The translations under genes were made by a program, and so were the position numbers. Source: Burkholderia pyrrocinia (lineage in GTDB: Bacteria; Pseudomonadota; Gammaproteobacteria; Burkholderiales; Burkholderiaceae). Taken from it: a stretch of DNA of 64,000 bases. The stretch covers positions 744,001 through 808,000 of the forward strand of contig NZ_CP011504.1 in assembly GCF_001028665.1 (NCBI RefSeq), given 5' to 3'. How positions within the stretch are numbered: the stretch's first letter is position 1; each line of letters starts with the position of its first letter. Of this stretch, positions 53,163-61,938 are shown piece by piece. The notes below the pieces were generated by a model. The model was not told the origin of the DNA and made no database searches. It worked only from the letters and a program-made list of their open reading frames with translations.

Positions 53163-54539
53163 GTGAAACGCATGCCATTTCGCTGCATCCATGCCATCAG
53201 CTATGCAAGCGTGCTGCTCTTTCAGGCCCAAACGCACGCGCAGTCGCTGGACGCCCAGTCGACGCAGGAGAACATTTCCGCACTGCGCCAGGAAGTCGAT
53301 CACCATCTGCAGGAACTGAGCGCGCTCAAGCGCAAACTGGCCGACGAAGAAGCCAATCTCTCGCGCCTGAGCCGTGCGCTGGACAACCGGGAACTCGCGG
53401 CCCGGCGCGGTACAGGCCCCGGTGATGCCGGCGGCCCCGGCGACGCAGCGCCGCAAGCCGATACCGGCGCCCCGGGCGGCGCACCCGGCACGGCAGGCAA
53501 CGCCCCCGCCAACGCGCAATCCGCGGCCGGGTCCGCCGCGCAGCCGCGCCAGCCGGTCGGCCAGGCGCCGGTGGCGGACACCGCACCGCCGCCCGTCGCG
53601 CCGATCTTCGATCAGCCCGGCGTGCTGACGCCGAAGAACAAGTTCGTCGTCGAGCCGTCGTTCCAGTTCAACTATTCGTCGTCGAACCGCGTCGCACTCG
53701 TCGGCTACACGATCATCCCGGCGCTGTTGATCGGCCTGGTCGACGTGCGGGAAGTCAAGACGACCACGCTGACGGGCGCGGTCGCGGTGCGCTACGGGAT
53801 CACCAACCGGATGGAAGTCGAAGTCCGCGTCCCCTATGTGTACTCGACGAACGACACGATCAGCCGCGAGATCTTCACCGGTTCCGCCCAGGACAACGCG
53901 TTCAACAGCCACGGCAAAGGCCTCGGCGACGTCGAAATGACGCTGCGCTACCAGTTCAATACCGGCGGCCCCGACAAGTTCTACTACATCGGCTGGCTGC
54001 GCTTCAAGACCGCCACTGGCAAGAGCCCGTTCGACGTGGTCACCGACTGCGTCACGCGCTGCGTCGGCAATGCCACCGGCACCGGCCTGCCGCTCGAGCA
54101 GCCGACGGGCTCCGGCTTCTACGCGATCCAGCCGGGCCTCACGTGGCTCTTTCCGTCCGACCCGGTGGTGTTCTTCGGCAACCTGAGCTATCTGCACAGC
54201 TTCAGCCGCGACAATCTCAGCCTCACGATTCGCGACGGGCAGAAGGACTTCATCGGCAAACTGCAGCCCGGCGACATCTGGGGTTTCAATGTCGGCATGG
54301 GCCTCGCGCTGAACGAGAAAGCGTCGGTGAGCCTCGGCTACGACCAGAGCATCGTGCTGCCCACGAAGCAGAACGGCCAGACGGTGCCCAGCTCGGTGCG
54401 CGTGATCCTCGGCTCGCTGCTCCTCGGTTACTCGTACCGGCTGTCGCCGAAGACCACGCTGAATCTGTCGATCGGCGCCGGCCTCACGCGCGACACGCCG
54501 GACGTGGTCATGACGCTGCGCGTGCCGATTGCATTCTGA
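53163..54539 (+). CDS. FapF-like outer-membrane export barrel with N-terminal coiled coil
   Basis: 458 residues from the ATG at 53163. Order: signal peptide 1-27 (ends QTHAQ), heptad coiled coil about 30-80 (ISALRQEVDHHLQELSALKR), a Gly/Ala/Pro linker about 83-150, then a 12-strand-sized beta-barrel starting LTPKNKFVVEPSFQFNYSSS, with ALVGYTIIPALLIGLVDVRE and the final Phe of BAM substrates. This is the architecture of Pseudomonas FapF, the pore that secretes amyloid subunits with a coiled-coil gate. Sequence databases often mislabel this group. Convergent with the minus-strand genes that supply the exported proteins and a C39 peptidase. Confidence 0.75.
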   Translation: MKRMPFRCIHAISYASVLLFQAQTHAQSLDAQSTQENISALRQEVDHHLQELSALKRKLADEEANLSRLSRALDNRELAARRGTGPGDAGGPGDAAPQADTGAPGGAPGTAGNAPANAQSAAGSAAQPRQPVGQAPVADTAPPPVAPIFDQPGVLTPKNKFVVEPSFQFNYSSSNRVALVGYTIIPALLIGLVDVREVKTTTLTGAVAVRYGITNRMEVEVRVPYVYSTNDTISREIFTGSAQDNAFNSHGKGLGDVEMTLRYQFNTGGPDKFYYIGWLRFKTATGKSPFDVVTDCVTRCVGNATGTGLPLEQPTGSGFYAIQPGLTWLFPSDPVVFFGNLSYLHSFSRDNLSLTIRDGQKDFIGKLQPGDIWGFNVGMGLALNEKASVSLGYDQSIVLPTKQNGQTVPSSVRVILGSLLLGYSYRLSPKTTLNLSIGAGLTRDTPDVVMTLRVPIAF

Positions 54540-54595
54540 TCGCCGGACGGCGCCGAAGGCGGGCCGCGTGACGCACGCCGGCCCCGGCGTGCCAT

Positions 54596-54656
54596 TGCCC
54601 GCTCATCTGCCCGCTCATCTGCCCGCTCCCTGCTCGTTCACCTGCCCGTTCACCTG
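54596..54656. repeat. Short 12-bp tandem repeats between convergent genes
   Basis: TGCCCGCTCATC occurs twice in a row, followed by degenerate units (TGCCCGCTCC, CTGCCCGTTCACC). It fills the spacer between the FapF-like gene and the convergent minus-strand genes. No hairpin with a T-run is visible. Confidence 0.7.
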
Positions 54657-54693
54657 CCATTCATCGGTCGCTCGCCGATCCTTCATCGCCCCT

Positions 54694-55263
54694 TCAACGT
54701 CCCGGCAACGCGCCGAGCAGCGCATTGTTCAGCGTCGACATCACGTTCAGGTTCTTGAACGTCGACAGTGTGTTGACGGTCGTGTTGATCGTCGTCACCG
54801 CCTGGATTTGCTGGTTGCTCAACGTGTTCTGGATCACCGCGCCGGTCAGCGCCGGCAGCGCGGCGGGCTGCGCGGCGTTGCCGGCGCCGACCTGGATCAG
54901 CGCGCCTGCGTTCGCGGCCGCCAGCGCCTGCGCCTGTTGCGCAGTGATATGACTGATGTCCGGGATGTTGAAGTTGGTCGTCGTGACCAGATTGCCGTTC
55001 ACGAACGCGACACGCGACACACCGAACGAAACCTTCAGGCCGCCCGGCATATCGAAACCGCCGCGCATCGCATCGAGGCGCGCGTCGCTGAGCGCGATCG
55101 CGCCGGTTGCCGGCCAGTTCCGTTCGTGCGCGCCGCTCGTCTGCACGGCAGGCTCGACGGTCGCGGCCGGCGCGCCGTCCTGCATCGCCGCCGCACTCAC
55201 GGACGTCACCCCGCCGCACACCATCGCGGCGATGCCGGCGATCTTCCTGGTCTCGGATCTCAT
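54694..55263 (-). CDS. Exported Fap-like partner protein with double-glycine motif (189 aa)
   Basis: 189 residues from the ATG at 55263, with TGAGGA upstream; the frame from 55275 would overlap the peptidase. Signal peptide about 1-26, then a low-complexity stretch. Residues 58-69 read LSDARLDAMRGG, a good match to the C39 leader consensus (hydrophobic at -12 and -7, GG at -2/-1). The mature part has LKVSFGVSRVAFVNGNLV, NFNIPDISHITAQQAQALAAA and a Thr/Asn-rich end (NTLSNQQIQAVTTINTT) as in amyloid-like or surface fibre proteins. Directly downstream of the C39 peptidase gene (8 bp). Confidence 0.75.
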   Translation of the reverse strand: MRSETRKIAGIAAMVCGGVTSVSAAAMQDGAPAATVEPAVQTSGAHERNWPATGAIALSDARLDAMRGGFDMPGGLKVSFGVSRVAFVNGNLVTTTNFNIPDISHITAQQAQALAAANAGALIQVGAGNAAQPAALPALTGAVIQNTLSNQQIQAVTTINTTVNTLSTFKNLNVMSTLNNALLGALPGR

Positions 55264-55271
55264 GACGGTCC

Positions 55272-55964
55272 TCAATAGTCGCGCGGGCCGTGCTTCGGCA
55301 CCACGACGTAATACAGGCCGTCGCGGGCGATGCCGGTGTCGAGCGGCGCGCTGGGCGCGACGCGCCAGTCACGCGGGTCGTTGAACACCGCCAGCTCGGG
55401 CCGGTTGTGGATCACGAAAATCACATGGTCTTCCCACTTCTGCTCGAAACTCGCCAGCGACATCGGCCGCGTGCCGGTGGCCGGATCGCCGACGAGCACA
55501 CGCCCGTCACGCAGCCCCTTCACGACCACGAAATGGTGATAGCCGTGCTCGGTGATCAACACGATCGCCGGCGTGTGCGTCTTCGCGAGCGTCTGCAACG
55601 GCAGCTCGAAGCCGTCCGCGACGAAGCCGTGCGCGTCGAGAAAACGCCGGATGTCGAGCAGCGAGAAGCCCTGCCGGCGAATCTTCTCCTGGTTGCCGTT
55701 CTCCCACATCTCGGCGAACGCGGTCTGCTCGGTCATCGGATAGTCGTACTGATAAGTCAGCAGCGTCGCGACGGCAGCCGACCCGCAGCTGAAATCGAAC
55801 TGCTGCTTGATGGTGCGCTTGAAGCGCGCCTCCTTGAGACTCGTGACGTGCATCGTATAACCGGCGCCCGCCGGATCGACGACCGTCATCTCGTCCGCCT
55901 GTGCAACCGGACCGGATAGCGCGCACGCGAGCGCCGCGATGCACGCTGCGGCGACCTGTCTCAT
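55272..55964 (-). CDS. Periplasmic C39-family cysteine peptidase (FapD-like)
   Basis: 230 residues. Signal peptide 1-24 (MRQVAAACIAALACALSG), so it acts in the periplasm, unlike the C39 domains fused to ABC transporters. Catalytic set: Gln54 (oxyanion) and Cys60 in KQQFDFSCGSAAVATLL, His144 in GYHHFVVVKG, Asp160 in LVGDPATG. C39 peptidases cut after double glycines. It lies between the genes of two exported proteins that each carry such a motif and 3 bp after one of them. FapD of Pseudomonas amyloid operons is also a C39-type protein. Confidence 0.88.
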   Translation of the reverse strand: MRQVAAACIAALACALSGPVAQADEMTVVDPAGAGYTMHVTSLKEARFKRTIKQQFDFSCGSAAVATLLTYQYDYPMTEQTAFAEMWENGNQEKIRRQGFSLLDIRRFLDAHGFVADGFELPLQTLAKTHTPAIVLITEHGYHHFVVVKGLRDGRVLVGDPATGTRPMSLASFEQKWEDHVIFVIHNRPELAVFNDPRDWRVAPSAPLDTGIARDGLYYVVVPKHGPRDY

Positions 55965-55967
55965 CGC

Positions 55968-56456
55968 TCAGTTCCCGAAGCGCACGTTGAGCACCGTCGC
56001 GTTCTGAATCAACACGTTGGCGCCGGTATTCTGGATGACCGTCGGCAGGCCGCTCGCATTGGCGAACGAGCCGTCGGTGATCGAGTTCGAGCCGGTCGAC
56101 ACCCGGTTCGCCACGTTGTCGGTCACCGCGCCGGTCAGATAGTTCTGGCCGATCAGCGCATCGCCGCCCCGATGCTCGTCGAGCTGGTCGGGCGACATCG
56201 CGACGCCGAAGCTGCCCGCTTGCGCGGTCGCGGCGCCGGTCGCAGGGGGTGTAGCTGTCGCAGCGGGCGCGCCGGCCGCGGCCGGATCGGCCTGATCCGC
56301 GCGTGCGGCGGGTGGGGAAGGTGCGGTTGCCGGCGCAACGCCGACGGCTGCCTCCGCCGCAACGGTTTGCGACCCGTCAGCCGTGGCATGGGCCGTCAGG
56401 CCCGGCAGCAGCGCCGCAGGCAATATCACCAGCGAAAGTGCCGTTCGGATTCGCAT
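55968..56456 (-). CDS. Exported Fap-like partner protein with double-glycine motif (162 aa)
   Basis: 162 residues from the ATG at 56456 (AAGGAGA upstream). Signal peptide about 1-26 (LTAHA), an Ala/Pro-rich linker, then residues 87-98 MSPDQLDEHRGG, a second C39-like double-glycine motif. The mature C-terminal 64 residues (DALIGQNYLTGAVTDNVANR ... NASGLPTVIQNTGANVLIQ) repeat Asn/Gln/Gly strand-turn units ending NVRFGN. The IQNTGANVLIQNAT pattern is, from memory, widespread in proteins beside Fap-like C39 peptidases. Its stop is 3 bp before the peptidase start. Confidence 0.75.
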   Translation of the reverse strand: MRIRTALSLVILPAALLPGLTAHATADGSQTVAAEAAVGVAPATAPSPPAARADQADPAAAGAPAATATPPATGAATAQAGSFGVAMSPDQLDEHRGGDALIGQNYLTGAVTDNVANRVSTGSNSITDGSFANASGLPTVIQNTGANVLIQNATVLNVRFGN

Positions 56457-56687
56457 GGCTGTCTCCTTGGTCCCTGCGCGAGTCGGCTCGAACCCGACGC
56501 ACAGGGAGCGGAATCCGCGTGACCGTCGATCGACGGAAATCAGCCCGGCCTGTGCCAACGAGAGCGAGACGGCCGTTCGGCCATCCCGCCCTCGCCGGCA
56601 GTCCTGTCCATCGGCGATGGAACGCAAGCCGCGGGCTCGCCTGCGCCCGCGTCAATGCATCCGGCTCGCCAGGACCAACCGGCCGTT

Positions 56688-57932
56688 CTAACGTCCTACG
56701 GACAGGTTCGCCTGCACGGTCACAGCCTGCTGAACGAGCGACGCCATGCCGCTGTTCTGGTTGGCGACCATGATGCCCGCAGCGGTCTGGCCGACGCTCG
56801 CCATCGCGTTGGACATGTTGAACGTCCCCGCGTTGACCGCATTGGCTCCGCCTGCGCCACCCGCGCCGCCGACCGCGCCGTTGCCGGTGCCGCCGTTGCC
56901 GGTGCCGCCTGCGCCGCCCGCGCCGCCCATCGCGCCCACCGCGCCGCTACCCGCGGTTGCGCTACCGTTGCTGGCCGTCGTCGTCGCGCCGCCGTTCGTC
57001 GCGCCGCCGCCCGTGCCCGCGCCGCCGGCACCGCCGTTGCCCGCCGTGGCCGCTGCCGCGCCGCCGGTGCCGCCCGCCGCCGCACCCGAGCCGCCGGTGC
57101 CCGAGCCCGATCCGCCCGAAGCAGTCGACGTACCCGCCGACCCTGCGCCGCCTGTGCCGCTACCCGAGCCGCTGCCGGTGCCCGTGCCGGTGCCGGTGCC
57201 GCTGCCGGCCGATGCCGACGCGCTTCCGCTGCCATGATTCTTGGCCCACGCGGAACCGGAATCGCCTGTGCCGGTGCCGCCGCCCCAGCCGGTGCCGGTG
57301 CCCTTGCCGGAGCCGCCTACGCCGACCGAAGCCGCGATTGCGCCGCCGCCCTTGCCGGAACCATAGCCGCCGCTCGCAGTGGCATTGCCGCCACTCCCGC
57401 CGCTGGCGTCAGGTGAACCGCCGGCTCCGCCGCCGCCGCCGTTGCCGGTGCCGGCCGTCGCGCTGCCATTGCTGGCGTTGCCTGCCGTGGCGCTGCCGTT
57501 ATGCGCGCTGCCGCCGCTGCCGCCGGCGCCGCCCGCGCCGCCGCCGCCGCCGTTACCGCCCTTGCCACCGTAGCCATACCCGTTGCCGCCCTTGCCGCCG
57601 CTTCCGCCGGCCGCGCTGCCCGAATTGGTCGCGTTGTTGCCAATGCCCCAGACCTGGACATTGCTCACGTACCCGTCGAGTTTGCTGATCGCGACGATCT
57701 TGGTGCTGTTGTACGAATCCTGATAGACGCTCGCGCCAGGCGAAACTTCATTCGCATTGGACCCGGTGGTGCTGGTCTGGGTTGAGCTGACTGCGTTGCT
57801 GAGGGTGTTCGATCCGTCATCCGCTTTCTGGCTGCACGTCGAACTGGCATTGCTGCTGCATGGGTTCGCCATCGCGTAGCCGCTGAATCCCAAGGCGAGA
57901 AGCGCAGCGGACGCCAATAAAGTTTTACGCAT
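56688..57932 (-). CDS. Glycine-rich exported structural protein, candidate fibre/amyloid subunit
   Basis: 414 residues from the ATG at 57932 (AGGAGGATTTC upstream). Signal peptide 1-22 (ending AMA-NP), Cys25 and Cys33 that could pair, a conserved-looking block near 68-100 (SVYQDSYNSTKIVAISKLDG, VQVWGIGNNAT), then about 240 residues dominated by Gly with Ser/Ala/Thr/Asn (GGSGG, GNGGGGGAGG, ASNGSATAG units). The C-terminal block is ANAVNAGTFNMSNAMASVGQ followed by MASLVQQAVTVQANL. The ends look folded and the middle silk-like. It heads the minus-strand genes and is the best candidate for the exported polymer. Confidence 0.75.
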   Translation of the reverse strand: MRKTLLASAALLALGFSGYAMANPCSSNASSTCSQKADDGSNTLSNAVSSTQTSTTGSNANEVSPGASVYQDSYNSTKIVAISKLDGYVSNVQVWGIGNNATNSGSAAGGSGGKGGNGYGYGGKGGNGGGGGAGGAGGSGGSAHNGSATAGNASNGSATAGTGNGGGGGAGGSPDASGGSGGNATASGGYGSGKGGGAIAASVGVGGSGKGTGTGWGGGTGTGDSGSAWAKNHGSGSASASAGSGTGTGTGTGSGSGSGTGGAGSAGTSTASGGSGSGTGGSGAAAGGTGGAAAATAGNGGAGGAGTGGGATNGGATTTASNGSATAGSGAVGAMGGAGGAGGTGNGGTGNGAVGGAGGAGGANAVNAGTFNMSNAMASVGQTAAGIMVANQNSGMASLVQQAVTVQANLSVGR

Positions 57933-58456
57933 GAAATCCTCCTGAGGTAACGAGGAACGGCTTGGCCGACCGCACCAATCCGGACGACATCACGCATCGG
58001 CGATGCCAATCCTCCAAGCGGCCCGAATACAAAGAGACCGTTGGATTCTTCACGCGACCTGGCCCGCCCCGCCCGATTCCGGCACGCGATTTATGTTTCA
58101 AGTCTGAAACGTGTCGATCGGCACGGCGCCGGGACATCTGTGATGTGCGGGTGGATTTCCCCTTTGTATTCAGTCGCTTGCCCGATCGGCCCAAGGCGGG
58201 CCCGGCAAGTGCGGAATGTTTCACTTTTGAGGCTGAAGTACGGGTGCATCCGGGTATGCCCGAGGCGCCGGGTATTCGATCTCGATCGCAAACGCACGCC
58301 CGGCAAGGACGCGCCCGAATTCATTCCGCCAGGGCGTTAAAAACCCGCAAGAAGCGCCATTCAGAAATGTTTCGACTGTGATAGGACGCTTATTCTTCGG
58401 ATCCTGTTGGCGGCAGGCGTGGCGCCCCATGCTTCGTTGGCCGTTCCCGCGCCGGC
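57933..58456. promoter_or_regulatory. 524-bp leader with three ATGTTTC...TGA motifs
   Basis: No gene is supported here. The motif ATGTTTCRMNTNTGA occurs at 58093-58107, 58216-58230 and 58367-58381, all in the same orientation, at spacings of 123 and 151 bp. The first is part of a GTTTCA/TGAAAC dyad. They lie 161 to 450 bp upstream of the glycine-rich gene and so could be activator sites for the Fap-like genes, or for proV's 3' side by chance. Confidence 0.45.
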
Positions 58457-59278
58457 TCAGTTCGTACTCGTCCGCTTCTCCACGAACCGCCGCACATAAT
58501 CGTCCGCCGGCCGCGACAGGATGTCGTCCGGCGTCCCGACCTGCACGAGCGTGCCGTCGCGCAGGATCGCGATCCGGTCGCCGATGCGCAATGCCTCGTC
58601 GAGATCGTGCGTGATGAACACGATCGTCTTCGAAAGCGTCGCCTGCAGTTCGAGCAACTGATCCTGCATCTCGGTGCGGATCAGCGGATCGAGCGCGGAG
58701 AACGCCTCATCCATCAGCAGCACGTCGGTGTCGGCCGCCAGCGCGCGCGCCAGCCCGACGCGCTGCCGCATCCCGCCCGACAATTCGTCCGGATAATGAT
58801 CGCCGTACCCGTCGAGCCCGACCTTCGTCAGCCAGTTGCGCGCCGCGTCGGCCGCATCGTGCCGCTTCTCGCCGCGCGTGCGCAGCGCATACGCGGCGTT
58901 GTCGAGCACGGTCTGGTGCGGCAGCAGCCCGAAGTTCTGGAACACCATGCTGACCTTGTAGCGGCGCAGTTCGCGCAGCCCGTGCGCGTCGAGCTTGATC
59001 ACGTCGCTGCCGTCGATCACGATCTCGCCGGCCGTCGGCTCGATCAGCCGGTTGAAGTGCCGCACGAGCGTCGATTTCCCGGAACCCGACAGCCCCATGA
59101 TCACGAAGATCTCGCCCGACTCGATGCCGAGGCTCACGTCGTTGAGCCCGACGTTGCAGCCCGTTTCGGCCAGCACGTCGGCCTTGCGCTTGCCGGCGCG
59201 CAGCAGGTCGAGCACGCGCGCATGCGCGGCCTGCGGCCCGAACAGCTTGTACACGTGTTTGACGTCGATGGTCGCCAT
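58457..59278 (-). CDS. proV: Glycine betaine/choline ABC transporter ATP-binding protein
   Basis: 273 residues from the ATG at 59278 (GGAG upstream). Walker [19 protein letters not shown]-loop FQNFGLLPH, signature [18 protein letters not shown], Walker [13 protein letters not shown]. The insert [22 protein letters not shown] before the Walker A is seen in ProV/OpuAA homologues. It ends before the tandem CBS domains of E. coli ProV (about 400 residues), so ionic-strength gating through CBS is absent. Last gene of proXWV on the minus strand (14 bp after proW). Confidence 0.93.
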   Translation of the reverse strand: MATIDVKHVYKLFGPQAAHARVLDLLRAGKRKADVLAETGCNVGLNDVSLGIESGEIFVIMGLSGSGKSTLVRHFNRLIEPTAGEIVIDGSDVIKLDAHGLRELRRYKVSMVFQNFGLLPHQTVLDNAAYALRTRGEKRHDAADAARNWLTKVGLDGYGDHYPDELSGGMRQRVGLARALAADTDVLLMDEAFSALDPLIRTEMQDQLLELQATLSKTIVFITHDLDEALRIGDRIAILRDGTLVQVGTPDDILSRPADDYVRRFVEKRTSTN

Positions 59279-59292
59279 GTCTGTCTCCGTTC

Positions 59293-60258
59293 CTATGCGC
59301 GCGACGATTGCGTCGCCTGATTCGAATCGACGCCCGCCGACTGCGCGTTGCGCGGCAGCCGGTACGGCACGCGCGACGCGCCTTTTTGCCGGCGCTGCTG
59401 CGCGAGCCGGCGGCGCGCGCGCCGCTCCTGGCCGAAGCCCTGGCTGATCCGGTCGATCACGATCGCGAGGATCACGATCGCGAGGCCGGCCTGCGTGCCC
59501 TTGCCGACGTCGAGCGTCTGGATGCCCGCGAGCACGTCCTCGCCGAGCCCGCGCGAGCCGATCATCGATGCGATCACGACCATCGACAGCGCCATCATCG
59601 TCGTCTGGTTGATGCCGGCCATGATGCTCGGCCGCGCCAGCGGCAACTGCACGTTGACGAGCAGTTGCCAGCGCGTCGTGCCGAACGCGCGCGCGGCTTC
59701 CGTCACGTCCGGATCGACCTGGCGGATGCCGAGATCGGTCAGGCGAATCAGCGGCGGCAGCGCGTAGATGATCGTCGCGAGGATCGCGGGCACCTTGCCG
59801 AGGCCGAACAGCATCAGCACCGGAATCAGGTACACGAAGCTCGGCAGCGTCTGCATCACGTCGAGCACCGGCAGCAGCATCCTCCGCAGCCACGCGCTGC
59901 GCGATGCGAGGATGCCCAACGGCACGCCGAGCGCGACCGACAGCACCGTCGCGACGAGCATCAGCGCAAGCGTCTGCATCAGCTTGTCCCACAGGCCGAA
60001 GCAGCCGATCGCGTAGAGCAGCAGCATGAAGAGCACGCCGAGGCCGATGCGGCGCGTCGCATTCCACGCGATCGCGCCGACGACCAGCAGCACGAGCCAC
60101 GGCGGCGCCACGCGCAGCGCGCCTTCGAGCGGCACGAGCAGGTAGCGCAGCAGCATCGTGCTGAAGTGATGGAAGCTGTCGCCGTATTGCGCAACGAAAG
60201 TCTCGAGCGCGCTGTTCACCCAGTCGGCGATCGACAGGTGCAGAAAGAAGCCGTTCAT
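59293..60258 (-). CDS. proW: Glycine betaine/choline ABC transporter permease
   Basis: 321 residues. Membrane helices begin after an N-terminal amphipathic stretch; the BPD_transp_1 core has [20 protein letters not shown], and the EAA loop contacting the ATPase is [33 protein letters not shown]. The C-terminus is an Arg/Gln-rich tail. It pairs with ProV and the binding protein encoded 70 bp upstream. Function: import of betaine-like osmoprotectants or choline as nutrients. Confidence 0.93.
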   Translation of the reverse strand: MNGFFLHLSIADWVNSALETFVAQYGDSFHHFSTMLLRYLLVPLEGALRVAPPWLVLLVVGAIAWNATRRIGLGVLFMLLLYAIGCFGLWDKLMQTLALMLVATVLSVALGVPLGILASRSAWLRRMLLPVLDVMQTLPSFVYLIPVLMLFGLGKVPAILATIIYALPPLIRLTDLGIRQVDPDVTEAARAFGTTRWQLLVNVQLPLARPSIMAGINQTTMMALSMVVIASMIGSRGLGEDVLAGIQTLDVGKGTQAGLAIVILAIVIDRISQGFGQERRARRRLAQQRRQKGASRVPYRLPRNAQSAGVDSNQATQSSRA

Positions 60259-60328
60259 AGTGATTCTCCGTCGCGCCGCGCAGGCGCGTGACGGCGGCGG
60301 CAGGCGCGGGCCCGCCGCCGCGCGCAGG

Positions 60329-61366
60329 TTACGCGCCCTTCAGGCTGCCGGCGATCTTCTGCGCGACGTCGGCCGGCACCCACTGCTTCCACATGTCCTG
60401 GCGAGTCTTCAGGAACTGCGTGGCCATCGCCGCACCGTCGATCTTCTTCGTCGTCATCTCGAGGATCGTCTGGTTCAGGAAGTCCATCGGGAAGCGCACC
60501 TTGCCGAACACGCCGACGAGATCGGGGTTCGCATCGGCGAACGGCTTCGACACGCCGACCGTCAGCCGCGACACCATGTACGACGATGCGCACTGGTGCG
60601 TGCTGCTCTCGTCGCGCAGCGTCTTCCAGCATGCTTCGTTATAGGCCGGCATCTTCAGCGCGGCGAACTTGTATTTCGCCATCAGCGCGGCCGGGCCCCA
60701 GTAATAGAACACGATCGGCGCGCCGCGCTGGTACGCGGACGCGATCGCCGCGTCGAGCGCCGCACCCGTGCCCGGATGGAAGTTCGTATACGACTGGTCG
60801 AGCTTCAGCACGCGCAACAGCCGCGTGTTCACGCGCTCGCAGTCCCAGCCCGTCGGGCAGTTCAGGAAGCGGCCCTTGTCCGGTTCCTCCTCGTCCGCGA
60901 ACACCTGCTTGTACTTCGGCAGATCGTCGATCGACGCGAGCCCCGGCGCGACCGGCTTGATGTTGCGCGCCGGATCGCCCTTCACCACGTATTCGGGCAC
61001 GAACCAGCCTTCCGTCGTGCCGCCCGGCAGCGTGTCGCCGATCAGCTTCACGGCGCCCGACGCGACGGCCTTCGCAGTGATCTCGCTGCGGCCCGTCCAC
61101 TGCTCGGCCCAGATCTGCAGGTCGTTGCGCGCGAGCGCCGTTTCCGTCGCGGCCGTGCTGCCCGGCACGACGTCCGTCTTGCAGCCGTAGCCCTTCTCCA
61201 TGATCTGCCGCAGCACCTCGGTCGCGAACGCCCCGCTCTCCCACGTGATGCCCGCGAAATGGACCGTCTTGCCGTCGGCGCACGCGCCGCCGGCCGCATG
61301 GGCCGCGGGCGCGGACAGGATCGCCGCGGCGGCGAGAAGGACCGTTTTCAGTCGTCGAATCTGCAT
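60329..61366 (-). CDS. proX: Glycine betaine/choline ABC transporter substrate-binding protein
   Basis: 345 residues from the ATG at 61366 (GGAG upstream); the frame to 61462 is leader sequence. Signal peptide 1-24 (SAPAAHA-AGG). OpuAC-type fold with VHFAGITWESGAFATEVLRQ, WAEQWTGRSEITAKAV, GTTEGWFVPEYVVKGD and FYYWGPAALMAKYKF, whose aromatic residues would cage a quaternary ammonium group. Two Cys pairs (CADGKTVH/YGCKTD; CPTGWDC) may form disulfides. First gene of the transporter operon. Confidence 0.93.
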   Translation of the reverse strand: MQIRRLKTVLLAAAAILSAPAAHAAGGACADGKTVHFAGITWESGAFATEVLRQIMEKGYGCKTDVVPGSTAATETALARNDLQIWAEQWTGRSEITAKAVASGAVKLIGDTLPGGTTEGWFVPEYVVKGDPARNIKPVAPGLASIDDLPKYKQVFADEEEPDKGRFLNCPTGWDCERVNTRLLRVLKLDQSYTNFHPGTGAALDAAIASAYQRGAPIVFYYWGPAALMAKYKFAALKMPAYNEACWKTLRDESSTHQCASSYMVSRLTVGVSKPFADANPDLVGVFGKVRFPMDFLNQTILEMTTKKIDGAAMATQFLKTRQDMWKQWVPADVAQKIAGSLKGA

Positions 61367-61938
61367 GGTGGGTCGTCTCCAAATCGAATCTGTTGTTTGT
61401 GCGTCGCGGCATGCGCGGCGACCGGCGAATCGCGAATCCATCCACGTCCGGTCAGCCTGCATGGTTCAACCGCCAATTTGTTTAGGGAAACGAGTAATTC
61501 CGATCATTGCAATCGGCAGCGCCAATCGATCGCCTTCCGACCCGTCAGGCCCGCCGGACGGGGCTCTCAGTCGGTTTCACGTGGCCGTTGACGACCCGGC
61601 GCGGGCGGCGTCTCGATCCCGTTCGGCGGCTGCCCGGCCGGCCCTGAACCACGGCTGCGCGCACGCCGTTTCGGCTGTCGAAACCATCCGTCTCGCCCCC
61701 ATTGGCGATCCCGATCCAATCCATCGAAATTACTCGCTTTCGATTCCGTTTCGGCTTCGGAAGAATGCGCGGTGTCATCGGAGGAGACACGACCCGACAC
61801 GGCCGGTCGCCGCGCCGCCGCGCACTGCGCGTTTCCGGCGCCGCACGCGCTGCGCCGGGTCGCCCCGGATGACGGGACGCGCCTCGCCGGACGCGCTCAC
61901 GACAACCGATACAAGATGGATACCCCGGAGATCTCTCA
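61367..61938. other. 572-bp divergent spacer between proX and the porin, with two motif copies
   Basis: No gene. It contains GAAACGAGTAATTCCGAT at 61487-61504 and, inverted, ATCGAAATTACTCGCTTTCG at 61723-61742. Both are related to the 37330 element and lie in the places expected for operators of proXWV and of the porin. The porin ribosome site is GGAG at 61926. Confidence 0.5.

Noticed and set aside
53163..54539. Annotation as acetate kinase, a label I recall being attached to this protein group
   Set aside because: No kinase motif; signal peptide, coiled coil and terminal-Phe barrel show an outer-membrane protein.
56746..57237. Pro-rich plus-strand frame opposite the Gly-rich protein
   Set aside because: Gly codons read as Pro on the other strand; no signal or ribosome site, whereas the Gly-rich frame has both.
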